This document shows positions 1 through 9,378 of a DNA stretch of 64,000 bases, piece by piece; position 1 is the first letter of the stretch; each line of letters starts with the position of its first letter. The stretch is taken from NCBI RefSeq assembly GCF_024298865.1, contig NZ_CP101161.1:3121227-3185226 (forward strand), written 5' to 3'. Position numbers and translations under genes: made by a program. The DNA is from Halorarius halobius (GTDB lineage Archaea > Halobacteriota > Halobacteria > Halobacteriales > Haloarculaceae). The notes under the pieces were generated by a model. That model searched no databases. It was not told the DNA's origin and saw nothing but the letters and a program-made list of their open reading frames with translations.

Positions 1-1844
1 GGACCGACGGCGCCGATGACGGCCCGTACACCGACAGTGCGGGGAACGTCGTGGTCGACTCCGCGTCGGCCACGGTCGACCTCTCGAACGAACCGGGCGC
101 CGTCTCGGTCCAACTGACGCCGGCCGCCCAGCAGTTCGAGGTCGGCGACACCGTCGCCTACCGCGTCGAGGTGCTGAACGCCAGCGCCGGCGTGGGTGCG
201 TACAACATCACGGTGGCGCCGACGAACGGCCCGCCGGTCGAACTGGTCGACGTGCGGTTCCCCGACGCCGACCACACGTCGGCAGAGCTGACCCCCAACG
301 GGCTCCAGCTCAGGGCCGCGGGGCTCGACCGGCCGGTGGAGGCGTTCGACCGCTCGACGGTCGCCACCATCGTGGTGCGGGGTAACGACACCGGCACCGG
401 CACGTTCGAGCCGACGGTCGAGACAGTCGCCGACGAGCGCGGGCTCGAGTACGGCGTCAACGAGGTGTCCGGCGGCGAGTTCGACGTGACGCGGCCGAGC
501 CTCTCGCTGTCGTTGACCGTCGAGAAGGAGGAGACGCCGCTGGGCGGGGAGAACTCCTATCTCCTCGTCGCGGAGAACGTCACCGGCGGCGTCGGTGCGG
601 TGAACGTGACGTTCACGGTCGAGAACGCCACCGTCGCGGACGTCATCGGCGGCAACGTCACGGGCTCGCCCGACAACCTGACGCGGACGAACGGGACGGC
701 CAACGGCGTCGAGACGTTCACCATCCGCGCCGACGGGATGAGTACGCCCGACAACGGGACGTTCGGCATCGCGGGCGTGACCCTCGAAGGCGCGGAGCCA
801 GGGAGCACGTCGCTGACCGCCGAAGCTACGAGCGTCACACGCGAGGACGGTCTCGCGTACGCGGTGACGAACGCGCCGAGCGCGCCGGTCGTGGTTCCCT
901 CGCCGGCCGTCGAGGTGGGCGTCCTCCCCGAGGGCACGAGCGCCCAGCCGGGCGAGACGTTCACCGTCGACATCGCCACGAACACGAACTCGCTGGGGGT
1001 GTACGGCGAGGAGTTCACCCTCGCGTTCAACGAGTCGCTGTTGAACGCCACCGACGTGAGCAAGGGGCCGTTCCTCGGGAGCGACGGCGCGACGACCACG
1101 GCGTACGGCACCGGTATCGACAACCGCAACGGGACGCTGAACTTCGGCGTCTCTCGGCAGAACACCCAGGAACCCATCTCCGGGACTGGCGTCGTCGCAA
1201 CGGTCACGTTCCGCGTCGACGCGAACGCGACCCGCGGCGTCACCTCGCCGCTGGCGCTCACCACTGTCAAGGTGTCCGACGAGGAGGCCAACGAACTGGA
1301 TACGACGGCGTACGACGCGTCCGTGTTGGTGCCCGAGAGCCTGCCGCCGGAGTTGGCGGCCACGCTCGTCTCGACGGTGCCCAACGAGGGCCAGCCGGTC
1401 GTCGTCGACACCGTAGCGAACGACTCCGACGGCGTGGTCAGCAACGTGACCCTGGAGTCGGCCGATGGCTCCGTCATCACCAACGCCACCTGTGGCTCGG
1501 CCTCCTGTGAACCGACGCTCCGGGCGACGCCGAGATTCTCGACGTGGAACGGCAGTGCCTACGTCAATGCGACGGTGGTGGCCGTCGCCACGGACGACCG
1601 TGGCGCGGAAGCCAGCGTCACGCTGGAGTTCCCGGTGTACACCGCCGGTGACGCCAACGGCGACGGGGTGGTCGACATCTTCGACGCCACGGAGGTGGGG
1701 ACCTCGTGGAACACCCAGCGCGGCGACCCCGGCTACTCGGACGCGGCCGACCAGAACAACGACGGGGTGGTCGACATCTTCGACGCGACCATCCTCGGGA
1801 CGAACTGGAACGACCAGGCGACAACCAACAGCAGCAGTAGCTAA
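1..1844 (+). CDS. Secreted cohesin-like protein with C-terminal type I dockerin (5' end outside window)
   Basis: The reading frame is open to the left edge, so the start and signal peptide lie outside the window; about 613 residues are visible. Successive beta-sandwich modules of cohesin or Ig type are seen. The clearest begins near nt 920 and carries the typical pattern of an LAFNESLLNATDV strand followed by a GVSRQNTQ..GTGVVATVTFRV strand pair. The last 60 residues form a duplicated dockerin: two calcium loops, DANGDGVVD and DQNNDGVVD, each followed by the same IFDAT..GT.WN helix. Many N-x-S/T sequons fit an exported glycoprotein. There is no C-terminal membrane anchor, so retention may depend on the dockerin binding a cohesin. 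The stop is 2 bases before the next gene, whose N-terminus is itself a cohesin-like module, so the two are probably one operon. Domain calls come from pattern recognition; the binding partner is unknown. Confidence 0.85.
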   Translation, partial: TDGADDGPYTDSAGNVVVDSASATVDLSNEPGAVSVQLTPAAQQFEVGDTVAYRVEVLNASAGVGAYNITVAPTNGPPVELVDVRFPDADHTSAELTPNGLQLRAAGLDRPVEAFDRSTVATIVVRGNDTGTGTFEPTVETVADERGLEYGVNEVSGGEFDVTRPSLSLSLTVEKEETPLGGENSYLLVAENVTGGVGAVNVTFTVENATVADVIGGNVTGSPDNLTRTNGTANGVETFTIRADGMSTPDNGTFGIAGVTLEGAEPGSTSLTAEATSVTREDGLAYAVTNAPSAPVVVPSPAVEVGVLPEGTSAQPGETFTVDIATNTNSLGVYGEEFTLAFNESLLNATDVSKGPFLGSDGATTTAYGTGIDNRNGTLNFGVSRQNTQEPISGTGVVATVTFRVDANATRGVTSPLALTTVKVSDEEANELDTTAYDASVLVPESLPPELAATLVSTVPNEGQPVVVDTVANDSDGVVSNVTLESADGSVITNATCGSASCEPTLRATPRFSTWNGSAYVNATVVAVATDDRGAEASVTLEFPVYTAGDANGDGVVDIFDATEVGTSWNTQRGDPGYSDAADQNNDGVVDIFDATILGTNWNDQATTNSSSS

Positions 1845-1846
1845 CG

Positions 1847-4800
1847 ATGAGAACACGCGCACTAACACTCACGGCGCTGGTCGTGCTCGCCGCCGTCGTC
1901 CCCTTCGTCGGGGGCGTCGCGGCGTCGAGCCACGAGGGAGAGATATCGCTCAACGACACCGAGGTAACACTGAGCGAGGGCGAGTCGGTCGTGCTCGCGG
2001 TCAGATACGACACCGCACCGGGAACACAGGGGCCCGAGATATCGGGCATCCAGTTCGAACTCGGGTTCAACGAGTCGGTGCTGAACGCCACGAACCCACA
2101 ACAGGGGACGTACCTGACGAAGGACGGGGGCGCGGCGTTCATCGCGAGCGCGAGCACCGACAACTCGACCGGCGTGGTCGATTACGGTGAGGCCAGACAG
2201 GAGCAGACCGGCGTCACCGGCGCCGGCGACGTGGCGTACGTGGAGTTCATCGCCACGGAGGACACGAGCAAGCCGCTCGGGGCGCTCACGTCGGTGACCT
2301 TCGAGACGGTGAAGATCAGCGACCCGAACCAGAACTCGGTCCCGACGCGGGCGGTCAACGCCACCATCGACACGGTCGACCCGACGCCGCCGACAGCGGT
2401 GGCGACGGCGAACCTGTCGACAGCGAACGTCTCTGAGGTCGTCGGCTTCGACGCGAGCGACTCGACCGACAACCACCGCATCGACAGCTACGAGTGGGAC
2501 CTCGACGACGACGGCCAGTACGAGGTCTCGGGCAACGACCCCACCGCCGCGACCGCTTACGACTCGACGGGCACACGGACGGTGACGCTCCGGGTGACCG
2601 ACGCCGACGGCAACAGCGCAACGGACACGGCGACCGTCGAAATCATCGATGGTCAGCCACCGTCCGCGGCGGTCTCGCCGTCCTCGTCGTCGGTCGAACT
2701 CGGGGACGCGGTGACGCTCGACGGGTCGGCGTCCACCGACAACGCCGGTATCGCTTCCTACGAGTGGGACTTCGACGGCGACGGCCAAGTCGACACGACG
2801 ACACAGTCGCCGTCCGTCGAGCACACGTACGGCGAGACAGGTAGCTACAACGCGAGCCTCACGGTCGTCGACGCCAGCGGCAACGCCGACACCGCGTACG
2901 CCGAGGTCACCGTCTCGGACACGACGCCGCCGAGCGTCGCCGTCCAGGCGAACACGACCGAGCAGACGCTCGACGCGCCCGTGGCGTTCAACGCCTCGGG
3001 GACGACCGACAACGGTGCGGTCGCCTACTACGAGTGGGACTTCGACGAGGACGGACAGGTCGACGCTAACACCACCTCGGCGACGGTGATGCACACCTTC
3101 GGCGCGCGTGGCACGTACAACGTGACGGTGACGGCCACCGACCGTGCGGGCAACAGCGGCTCCGCGACGGCCGCGACCGTGAGCATCGTCGACGGCACCG
3201 CGCCGGTGGCCGATGTCGCCGCACCGGACGCGCTCAACGTCTCCGAGGCGGGGACGTTCAACGGCTCCGCCTCCTCGGACAACACCGAAATCGCATCCTA
3301 CGCGTGGACGTTCGGCGACGGGGCGAACGCGACCGGCGCCACGGTCGACCACACGTACGATGCGCGCGGCGAGTACGAGGTCGCGCTGACGGTCACCGAC
3401 GTCGACGGCAACACCGACACGGCGACGGCGACCGTCTCCGTCGTCGACGAAGTGCCGCCCTCGGCGTCGGCCAGCGCCAACCGCACGAGCGCCGAACTGA
3501 ACGTCTCGGTGGTCGGGTTCGACGCCCGGCAGTCGACCGACAACGACGCCGTCGCGGAGTACCGCTGGGACTTCGACGGCGACGGCACCGTCGAGCGGAC
3601 GACGACCGACGGGACGACGGCGTACGTCTACCCCTCGATGGGGACGTTCACGCCGGCGGTGACGGTGGTCGACGCCAGCGGCAACGCCGACACCGCGACG
3701 ACGGCCAACGTGACGGTCGCTGACACCATCGCGCCCGACCCGGCGCTGACCGGGCCGACGCCCGCGGTGGTGAACGTCACCTCGACGTTCGACGCCTCCG
3801 GCACGACGGACAACGGCGATGTCGTCGAGTACCAATGGGACTTCGACGGCGACGGGACGACGAACGCGACCACGTCGACGCCGACGGCCGACACCGTCTA
3901 CACGGTGCCCGGTCGGACGCTGACCGTGTCCGTCACCGCGGTCGACGCGGCGGGCAACACCGCGACGGAGACGCTGACGGTGAACACGACGCGTGCGCCC
4001 GGCGTCTCGGTCCTCGAACCCGTCGAGGGCGCCTACCGGAGCACGGACAGCCCGCTCGTCACCTACGAGATAGCTAACCGGAACGCCGGCGACGTCGACC
4101 ACGCGGAGTACCGCGTCGACGACGGCGCCTGGCAGGTCGCGGCCGGAAGCGACACCGAGGACAGCGGTACCGTCACGCTGGAGGGGCTCGCTGACGGGAG
4201 CCACACCGTCGAGTTCCGACTCGTCGACGGCGACGGTGGGACGCTACCGTTCGCGTCGGCGACGACCAACCGCACGTTCATCGTCGACACCGTCGCCCCG
4301 ACCGTCGAACTGGTCGGGCCCGAGCAGGGCCGCGTAATGTACGGTACGAACCTGACGTTCGCGTACGAGGACGCCAGCGACGTGACCGCGACGTTCGCGC
4401 GCAACACTTCGGGCGACGCGACCGCCGGCGCCGAGGACACGGTCGTCGCCACCGACGGCTGGCCTGAGGGGCCGACCAGCGTGACGGTGACGGCCACGGA
4501 CGCGGCGGGCAACCAGGCGAACCGGACGTTCGCGTTCGACTTCGTCTCGCCGCCCGACGTTGACTCGGTCGAGCCGACCAACGGCACGTTGCTCGGCGAC
4601 TCGACGCCGACAGTGCGGGTCACCTACAGCGACGACGACGTGGCGGGCGACAGCGGCGTCGACCCCGCGTCCGTGTCGCTGGCGGCGAACGGCCAGCCGG
4701 TGTCGCTTGAGAACGCGTCGGTGACGCCGACCGCGCTAGAGGTAACGCTCCCCGAACTGGCCGTCTCGGACACCAACGAGCAGACGCTCGTGGTCGGGGT

Positions 4801-7363
4801 CGCGGACAACGCCTCCCACGCGACGGAGGCGTCGTGGACGTTCACCGTCGACAACCGCGCGCCCCGCATCGAACTGGCCGGCGACCACACCGACCGCGTG
4901 AGTACGAACTACCCGGTGGCGCTGTCGGTCGACGTGACCGAGACGCACCCGAACGCCTCGACCGCGCTCGTCCGGAACGCCTCGACAGGGGCGACCGTGG
5001 CGACGCTGTCGGACGCTCCGGCCGACGGGAGCGCACTGCTGACGTGGAACGCGACCGACGACACCGGCGACGCCGTCCCGAGCGGCTCCTACGAGGTGGT
5101 CGTCGAGAGCACCGACTCGGTCGGCAACGCCGCGACCGAGACGCTCAACGTCTCCGTCGACAACACGCCGCCGACGGTGACGGTGACGGACGTCTCCGGC
5201 CCGAACACCGTCGGCGGGACGGTCGTGACGAACGGCACCGCGTCGTTCGCCGCGACGGCCGACGGGACGCCCGGCGAGGCGGCGAACGTCACGTTCGTCC
5301 TCTCGGCGCAGTCGCAGAACTTCGAGGTGCCGGTGCCGGCGACGCTCGACAACGGCACCTGGACCGCGACGGCCGACCTCACCTCGCTCCCGGACGACGG
5401 GACGTTCGACGTGCGGGCCGTGGCGACCGACCCCGCCCGGAACACCGACACCGCGAGCGCCGGCACCCCGGTCAAACTCGACCGCGTGGCGCCCGCGCTC
5501 GGCGTGACGGTCACCCGCGTCGACGACACGACCGCGCGGGTCAACCTCTCGGTGACCAACGGCGACACGCTCGACGGCGACTCCATCGCCGTCCAGTTGC
5601 GGACGCCGAACGGCTCCACGAGTAGCCTCGCGGTGTCGCAGGCGAGCCCGACCCGCTACACGGGCACCTTCGAGGTGAATCAGAGCGGGCTCTACAGCGG
5701 ACTGGCGACCGCCACCGACGAGGCCGGCAACCGCGGCACCGACTCGTTCGGCTCCGTCCTCGAGACGGTGTCGACCGAGAACAAGACCGTGACCGTCTTC
5801 GTGGAGCGGTCCGGCTCGTTCGTCCGGTTCAACACGACCGCCGAGGTGAACAACACGTTCGTCACCATCACCGACAGCGCGACCCCGCTCCAGCCGCTGG
5901 CCGCCGACCTGCGTGGCGCCCGATTCATCGACGGCCAGCTCGGTACCGCGCTCTCGCAGAACCTCTCGAACGCGACCATCGGCCTCCCGGTCAACGAGTC
6001 CGCGCTCCCGTCGGGCGTGACGCCGAGTGCCGTCTCCATCCGGTACTACAACCCGAGCACGGACAGCTGGGAGCTGGAGGACACCCGCATCGCTGAGGTG
6101 ACGCTCGCCAACGGCGTCACCGACGAGTACTACCTGACGACGGTCGACCACTTCTCGACGTACGGCGCGACCGTCCGCGACGAGACGGCACCGACGCTGA
6201 CCGCCTCGTCGCCGGCCGACGGCACCGAGTACGCGGCGGCGACCGACGAGGTGACCGCGCGGTTCGAGTACGAGGACAATCTCACCGGCGTCGACGCGAG
6301 CGCCGTGAGCGTGTCGTTCGACGGCACCGACGTGACCGACGACGCCGACACGCAGGTGACCAGCGACTACGCGACGTTCACCGCGACGGGTCTCTCGCCC
6401 GGCACCAGCCACACGGTGTCGGTGACGGTCGTCGACAACGCCGGCAACAGCGAGACGTTCGACCTGTCGTTCACCGTGACGAACGACAACTCGCCGCCGA
6501 CGGTGACGCTGGACCCGAGCGACGGGGCCAGCCTCTCGACGTCGAGCCCGACGCTGTCGGCCACCTACTCGGACGCCGCCAGCAGTATCGACACGAGTTC
6601 GGTCGAGGTGACGCTCGACGGCCAGACGGTCACGTCCGGCGCGACGGTCACAGCGAGCGAGGTGACGTACGACGCCAGCGGGCTCTCGGACGGCTCGCAC
6701 ACGTTCAGCGTGACCGTCGCCGACACGGTCGGTCAGTCGACGACGGAGACGGCCTCGTTCACCGTCTCGACCGGTGACGGCGGGAGCCCGAGTGGGCCAC
6801 CGTCGAGTTCCGGCCCGACCAGTCCGAGCGACGACGGCGGCACCGCCGGCGGCGCGGCCGGCACCGCCGGCTCACCCGACATCTCGCAGACGAGCGCCGA
6901 CGTGAGCACCACGTCGCTGGCCGTCGGCGAGACGGTGACCGTGAGCGCGACCCTCGAGAACGACGGGGACGCGCCCGGCGACGCGACCGTGAGCCTCTCG
7001 GTCGACGGCGACTCCGTCGGCGAGAGCCGGACGGTCCGCGTCCCGGCCAACGGCACCGCGACGGCCGTGTTCGGCTACTCGTTCGACGAACCCGGCACCT
7101 ACACGCTCGCGGTGGGCAACCAGACGGCCGGCACCGTCACCGTCAACGAGGCGGCGACGCCCGAGACGCCGGCCGACACGCCGACGCCGACGGCGACCCC
7201 CGCCGACACGGGCGGCGACGAGACGGCGACGCCATCGGCGACGCGGTCCGCTACTCCAACCCGGAGCGGCACGCCGACCGCCGACGGCGGTCCCGGCTTC
7301 ACGGCCGTCCTCGCGCTGGTCGCAGTGCTCGCCGGTGCGCTCCTGGCGCTCCGCCGAGACTGA
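1847..7363 (+). CDS. Large PGF-CTERM surface protein: cohesin-like module, PKD repeats, Ig-like domains
   Basis: 1838 residues. Residues 1-26 are a signal peptide ending near GGVAASS. Residues about 33-175 form a cohesin-like module similar to the one in the preceding gene. Six PKD-type repeats follow (about 180-720), each with the YEWDFDGDG-type strand and a TDNxxVxxY spacing. Ig-like modules with AVDAAGN/ATDAAGN motifs then continue to about 1600. A linker rich in Gly and Ser precedes a CARDB-like domain (about 1680-1765). A Thr/Pro-rich stalk leads to a C-terminal PGF tripeptide, a hydrophobic helix and basic residues, the classical PGF-CTERM signal processed by archaeosortase A. The product should be a lipid-anchored, glycosylated, rod-like surface protein. 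It starts 2 bases after the dockerin gene and is probably cotranscribed with it. Function is inferred as adhesion or scaffolding. Confidence 0.9.
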   Translation: MRTRALTLTALVVLAAVVPFVGGVAASSHEGEISLNDTEVTLSEGESVVLAVRYDTAPGTQGPEISGIQFELGFNESVLNATNPQQGTYLTKDGGAAFIASASTDNSTGVVDYGEARQEQTGVTGAGDVAYVEFIATEDTSKPLGALTSVTFETVKISDPNQNSVPTRAVNATIDTVDPTPPTAVATANLSTANVSEVVGFDASDSTDNHRIDSYEWDLDDDGQYEVSGNDPTAATAYDSTGTRTVTLRVTDADGNSATDTATVEIIDGQPPSAAVSPSSSSVELGDAVTLDGSASTDNAGIASYEWDFDGDGQVDTTTQSPSVEHTYGETGSYNASLTVVDASGNADTAYAEVTVSDTTPPSVAVQANTTEQTLDAPVAFNASGTTDNGAVAYYEWDFDEDGQVDANTTSATVMHTFGARGTYNVTVTATDRAGNSGSATAATVSIVDGTAPVADVAAPDALNVSEAGTFNGSASSDNTEIASYAWTFGDGANATGATVDHTYDARGEYEVALTVTDVDGNTDTATATVSVVDEVPPSASASANRTSAELNVSVVGFDARQSTDNDAVAEYRWDFDGDGTVERTTTDGTTAYVYPSMGTFTPAVTVVDASGNADTATTANVTVADTIAPDPALTGPTPAVVNVTSTFDASGTTDNGDVVEYQWDFDGDGTTNATTSTPTADTVYTVPGRTLTVSVTAVDAAGNTATETLTVNTTRAPGVSVLEPVEGAYRSTDSPLVTYEIANRNAGDVDHAEYRVDDGAWQVAAGSDTEDSGTVTLEGLADGSHTVEFRLVDGDGGTLPFASATTNRTFIVDTVAPTVELVGPEQGRVMYGTNLTFAYEDASDVTATFARNTSGDATAGAEDTVVATDGWPEGPTSVTVTATDAAGNQANRTFAFDFVSPPDVDSVEPTNGTLLGDSTPTVRVTYSDDDVAGDSGVDPASVSLAANGQPVSLENASVTPTALEVTLPELAVSDTNEQTLVVGVADNASHATEASWTFTVDNRAPRIELAGDHTDRVSTNYPVALSVDVTETHPNASTALVRNASTGATVATLSDAPADGSALLTWNATDDTGDAVPSGSYEVVVESTDSVGNAATETLNVSVDNTPPTVTVTDVSGPNTVGGTVVTNGTASFAATADGTPGEAANVTFVLSAQSQNFEVPVPATLDNGTWTATADLTSLPDDGTFDVRAVATDPARNTDTASAGTPVKLDRVAPALGVTVTRVDDTTARVNLSVTNGDTLDGDSIAVQLRTPNGSTSSLAVSQASPTRYTGTFEVNQSGLYSGLATATDEAGNRGTDSFGSVLETVSTENKTVTVFVERSGSFVRFNTTAEVNNTFVTITDSATPLQPLAADLRGARFIDGQLGTALSQNLSNATIGLPVNESALPSGVTPSAVSIRYYNPSTDSWELEDTRIAEVTLANGVTDEYYLTTVDHFSTYGATVRDETAPTLTASSPADGTEYAAATDEVTARFEYEDNLTGVDASAVSVSFDGTDVTDDADTQVTSDYATFTATGLSPGTSHTVSVTVVDNAGNSETFDLSFTVTNDNSPPTVTLDPSDGASLSTSSPTLSATYSDAASSIDTSSVEVTLDGQTVTSGATVTASEVTYDASGLSDGSHTFSVTVADTVGQSTTETASFTVSTGDGGSPSGPPSSSGPTSPSDDGGTAGGAAGTAGSPDISQTSADVSTTSLAVGETVTVSATLENDGDAPGDATVSLSVDGDSVGESRTVRVPANGTATAVFGYSFDEPGTYTLAVGNQTAGTVTVNEAATPETPADTPTPTATPADTGGDETATPSATRSATPTRSGTPTADGGPGFTAVLALVAVLAGALLALRRD

Positions 7364-7413
7364 GCACGGCGACGCCGTCCCTTCTTTCGTGACTAGGTCG
7401 AGGAGTGGCTACG

Positions 7414-8643
7414 TCAGCGACGGCCAGCGCCGAGGGCCACGACGGCGAGGGCAACGAGCGCCGCGACGGCACCGAGGCCGGGGCCGATGGCGTCGCTCGG
7501 CGACTCGGCCGTCGTGCCGGGCGGCACCGCCGTCGGCGTCGCGCTCGGGGACGGCGACGGAGTCAGCGACGCCACGGCAGTCGTCTTCGCGCCCGGTTCG
7601 GCGGCGACGGCGAACGTCGACAGCCCAGGCGACCGGGCGGCGAACACGTAACCCGCGTCGGTCGACTCCACGGTGGTCGTGGGTAGCCGGGTCCACCCGT
7701 CGCCGGTGAGCCGGTAGAGCCCGGTGCCCTCCGGCCCGGCACCGACCTCCAGGAGTCGCTCGTCGGAGACTGTGAACCGGAAGCGGACGGGGCCGTACTC
7801 GCCGCCGGAGACGGAGTGGGAGATGTTGTAGGCCGCCAGCACCGGCGGCTCGGGCCCCTCGAAGCCGGCCGCGTCGGGTGACACCGCGCGCACGGTCGCG
7901 TCGAACCGGTCGGCGCTGACTGACCGGACGGTGAGGTCGGTCAGCCTGACGCCGGTACGGTCTCCGACCTCCGTCTCCGGAAGCGACGCGACGACCGTCC
8001 CGCCGCCGGTCGCCGAGACGGACACGGTCCCCGGGGCCGACCGGGTCGCAGTCGCTCGAATCACGCCGTCGGACGGGGTGGGTGTGACGGTCGCCGGTGT
8101 ACCCGCCGGCGCGTCCGACGGGCCAGTCGCCGTTGCCGTCGGGGCTCCGTCCGTCTCCACGTCGACGGTGGCGTTCTCGACGGCGACGGGAACGGCCGAG
8201 CCGTTGGGCGCCGCGAGCTTCACCGACGGGAGCGACAGCGCTACCGTCCCGGACGCGTCGGTCGGAACCGTCACGTCCACTTCCGCGAGCACGCCCTCGC
8301 CGGTGACGCCAGTCTGCGTGTCTCGGCGACTCTCACCGAACGACACGCGGCCGGCGCTCTCGTTGACCCGGTTAGCAACGACGAACGTGCTGGCGTTCGC
8401 CGAGAGGAACCCACCGGGCGTCGCCTGGGTCGCGGCGCCGGCCGACGGGTACGACAGCTCGAACTCCGCGGCGTACACGGACGACTCGGCGTCGATGCGG
8501 ATGGTCGCAGTCACCGTCTCGCCGGGTGCGGCAGTCGCGGGTGCGTCCACGCTCACCGTCGACGTGGGTGCGGTGCCGGCGGCGACGGCGGGCAGACATA
8601 GCGTCACGACGAGGAGTCCGACGGCGAGCGTACGACTGCTCAC
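7414..8643 (-). CDS. Cohesin-domain surface protein with PGF-pre-PGF domain and PGF-CTERM-like tail
   Basis: About 409 residues from a GTG at 8643, chosen because a signal peptide (SSRTLAVGLLVVTLCLPAVA) begins there; a GTG at 8652 is equally in frame. Residues about 28-150 are a cohesin-like module, with FELSYP and VSFGESRRDTQTGVTGEG strands closely resembling those of the two upstream genes. A Thr/Pro stalk follows, then a domain of the PGF-pre-PGF type (ending GWTRLPT... SPGLSTFAVAA), typical of proteins anchored by archaeosortase. The C-terminus is GPGLGAV plus a hydrophobic helix and GRR, so PGL replaces the usual PGF. The gene converges on the PKD gene across a 50-base gap. It is thus a third cohesin carrier at the locus, on the opposite strand and with its own promoter. 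Confidence 0.85.
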   Translation of the reverse strand: MSSRTLAVGLLVVTLCLPAVAAGTAPTSTVSVDAPATAAPGETVTATIRIDAESSVYAAEFELSYPSAGAATQATPGGFLSANASTFVVANRVNESAGRVSFGESRRDTQTGVTGEGVLAEVDVTVPTDASGTVALSLPSVKLAAPNGSAVPVAVENATVDVETDGAPTATATGPSDAPAGTPATVTPTPSDGVIRATATRSAPGTVSVSATGGGTVVASLPETEVGDRTGVRLTDLTVRSVSADRFDATVRAVSPDAAGFEGPEPPVLAAYNISHSVSGGEYGPVRFRFTVSDERLLEVGAGPEGTGLYRLTGDGWTRLPTTTVESTDAGYVFAARSPGLSTFAVAAEPGAKTTAVASLTPSPSPSATPTAVPPGTTAESPSDAIGPGLGAVAALVALAVVALGAGRR

Positions 8644-8813
8644 GGCAACCACCCCCCACCCCGAACGCGGCGACTCGACTCGGACCGTGACCGACCGAGA
8701 ACAGACATTCGGGCCGGACTGTGGTAGCAATCCGCTTAACGGTGTCGGGACGCTCGGCTATCGAAGCGGGCGCGATGTCGGGTTACAAAACGGAAATGTC
8801 GACCTGCCTACCG

Positions 8814-8999
8814 TTACCGCCGGTAGCGGGCCGCGACGAGCGGCAGGACCGCCAGCAACGCCGTCGCGGGCGGCGCGGCGGTCACGGCCAGTACGGCGAC
8901 CGGGAGGGCGACCGCGAGCGTCAGCGAGGCGGCCGCGCTGGGGGCGGGTCGAGACTGTTCGTAGTCGGTGCGTCGGGTGCGTGCGTCGTTTCGTTGCAT
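8814..8999 (-). CDS. Possible small membrane protein
   Basis: 61 residues from ATG 8999: a basic, polar N-terminus of about 28 residues, then one long hydrophobic stretch rich in Ala, Val and Leu that could form one or two membrane helices, ending AARYRR. There is no recognisable family and no clear TATA box or Shine-Dalgarno sequence. It sits between a surface-protein gene and a hypothetical gene on the same strand. The case rests on the well-formed hydrophobic segment and on the lack of another gene here. It could be a chance frame in GC-rich DNA. Confidence 0.4.
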   Translation of the reverse strand: MQRNDARTRRTDYEQSRPAPSAAASLTLAVALPVAVLAVTAAPPATALLAVLPLVAARYRR

Positions 9000-9039
9000 C
9001 GTGTGTATGGTGTGGTTGGCATGGTCGTGTGCGGTACCG

Positions 9040-9336
9040 TCATCGGACGTCGAGGCGCTCGACCTCGGTGACGCCGAACCCGTCGCGCAGTCGCGCGCGG
9101 AGTTCGTCGCGGTCGGCCTCCGGCTCGGCATCGAGCGCGAGCCGGGCGGCAACGTCCACGTAGAGGTCGAAGGCGTCGGGGCGCATCCCGTCGATGCGCT
9201 CGACCTCGACCTCGCGGACGCAGTCGATCTTGGCTAACACCTGGCGAGCACCGTCGTCGAGGGCGCCGGCCTCACCCCGGGGGACCCGGAGTTCGAGGTC
9301 GGCGGCGGCCTCGACTTCTGCCATGTGCACTGACAT
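9040..9336 (-). CDS. Conserved-looking acidic hypothetical protein
   Basis: 98 residues from ATG 9336; a second ATG at 9324 would give 94. The protein is acidic, with an alternating beta/alpha pattern: a strand (ADLELRVP), a helix containing DDGARQVLAKI, a strand (VREVEVERI), DAFDLYVDVAARL, and a final helix RDELRARLRDGF. This halophile-like composition argues for a real gene. I do not recognise the family. The start lies 3 bases from the 3' end of a tRNA-like fragment, so the gene sits immediately beside a possible old integration point. Confidence 0.6.
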   Translation of the reverse strand: MSVHMAEVEAAADLELRVPRGEAGALDDGARQVLAKIDCVREVEVERIDGMRPDAFDLYVDVAARLALDAEPEADRDELRARLRDGFGVTEVERLDVR

Positions 9337-9339
9337 GGA

Positions 9340-9378
9340 CGCTCCCGGCGCGATTCGAACGCGCGACCCGAACGGGAC
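9340..9378 (-). pseudogene. 3' fragment resembling tRNA-Ser (variable arm, T arm, acceptor 3' strand)
   Basis: Read on the minus strand, this stretch holds a perfect 5-bp T stem (GCGCG/CGCGC) closing a TTCGAAT loop, an acceptor 3' strand CGGGAGC with discriminator G, and before it a long variable arm (CCCG-TT-CGGG). Long variable arm plus G73 points to serine rather than leucine. No D arm or anticodon stem is found upstream, and the only partial match to the expected 5' acceptor strand (CTCCCG) lies too close to make a whole tRNA. It looks like the 3' part left by recombination at a tRNA gene, such as an attachment-site copy, although no integrase is present in the window. Confidence 0.5.
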
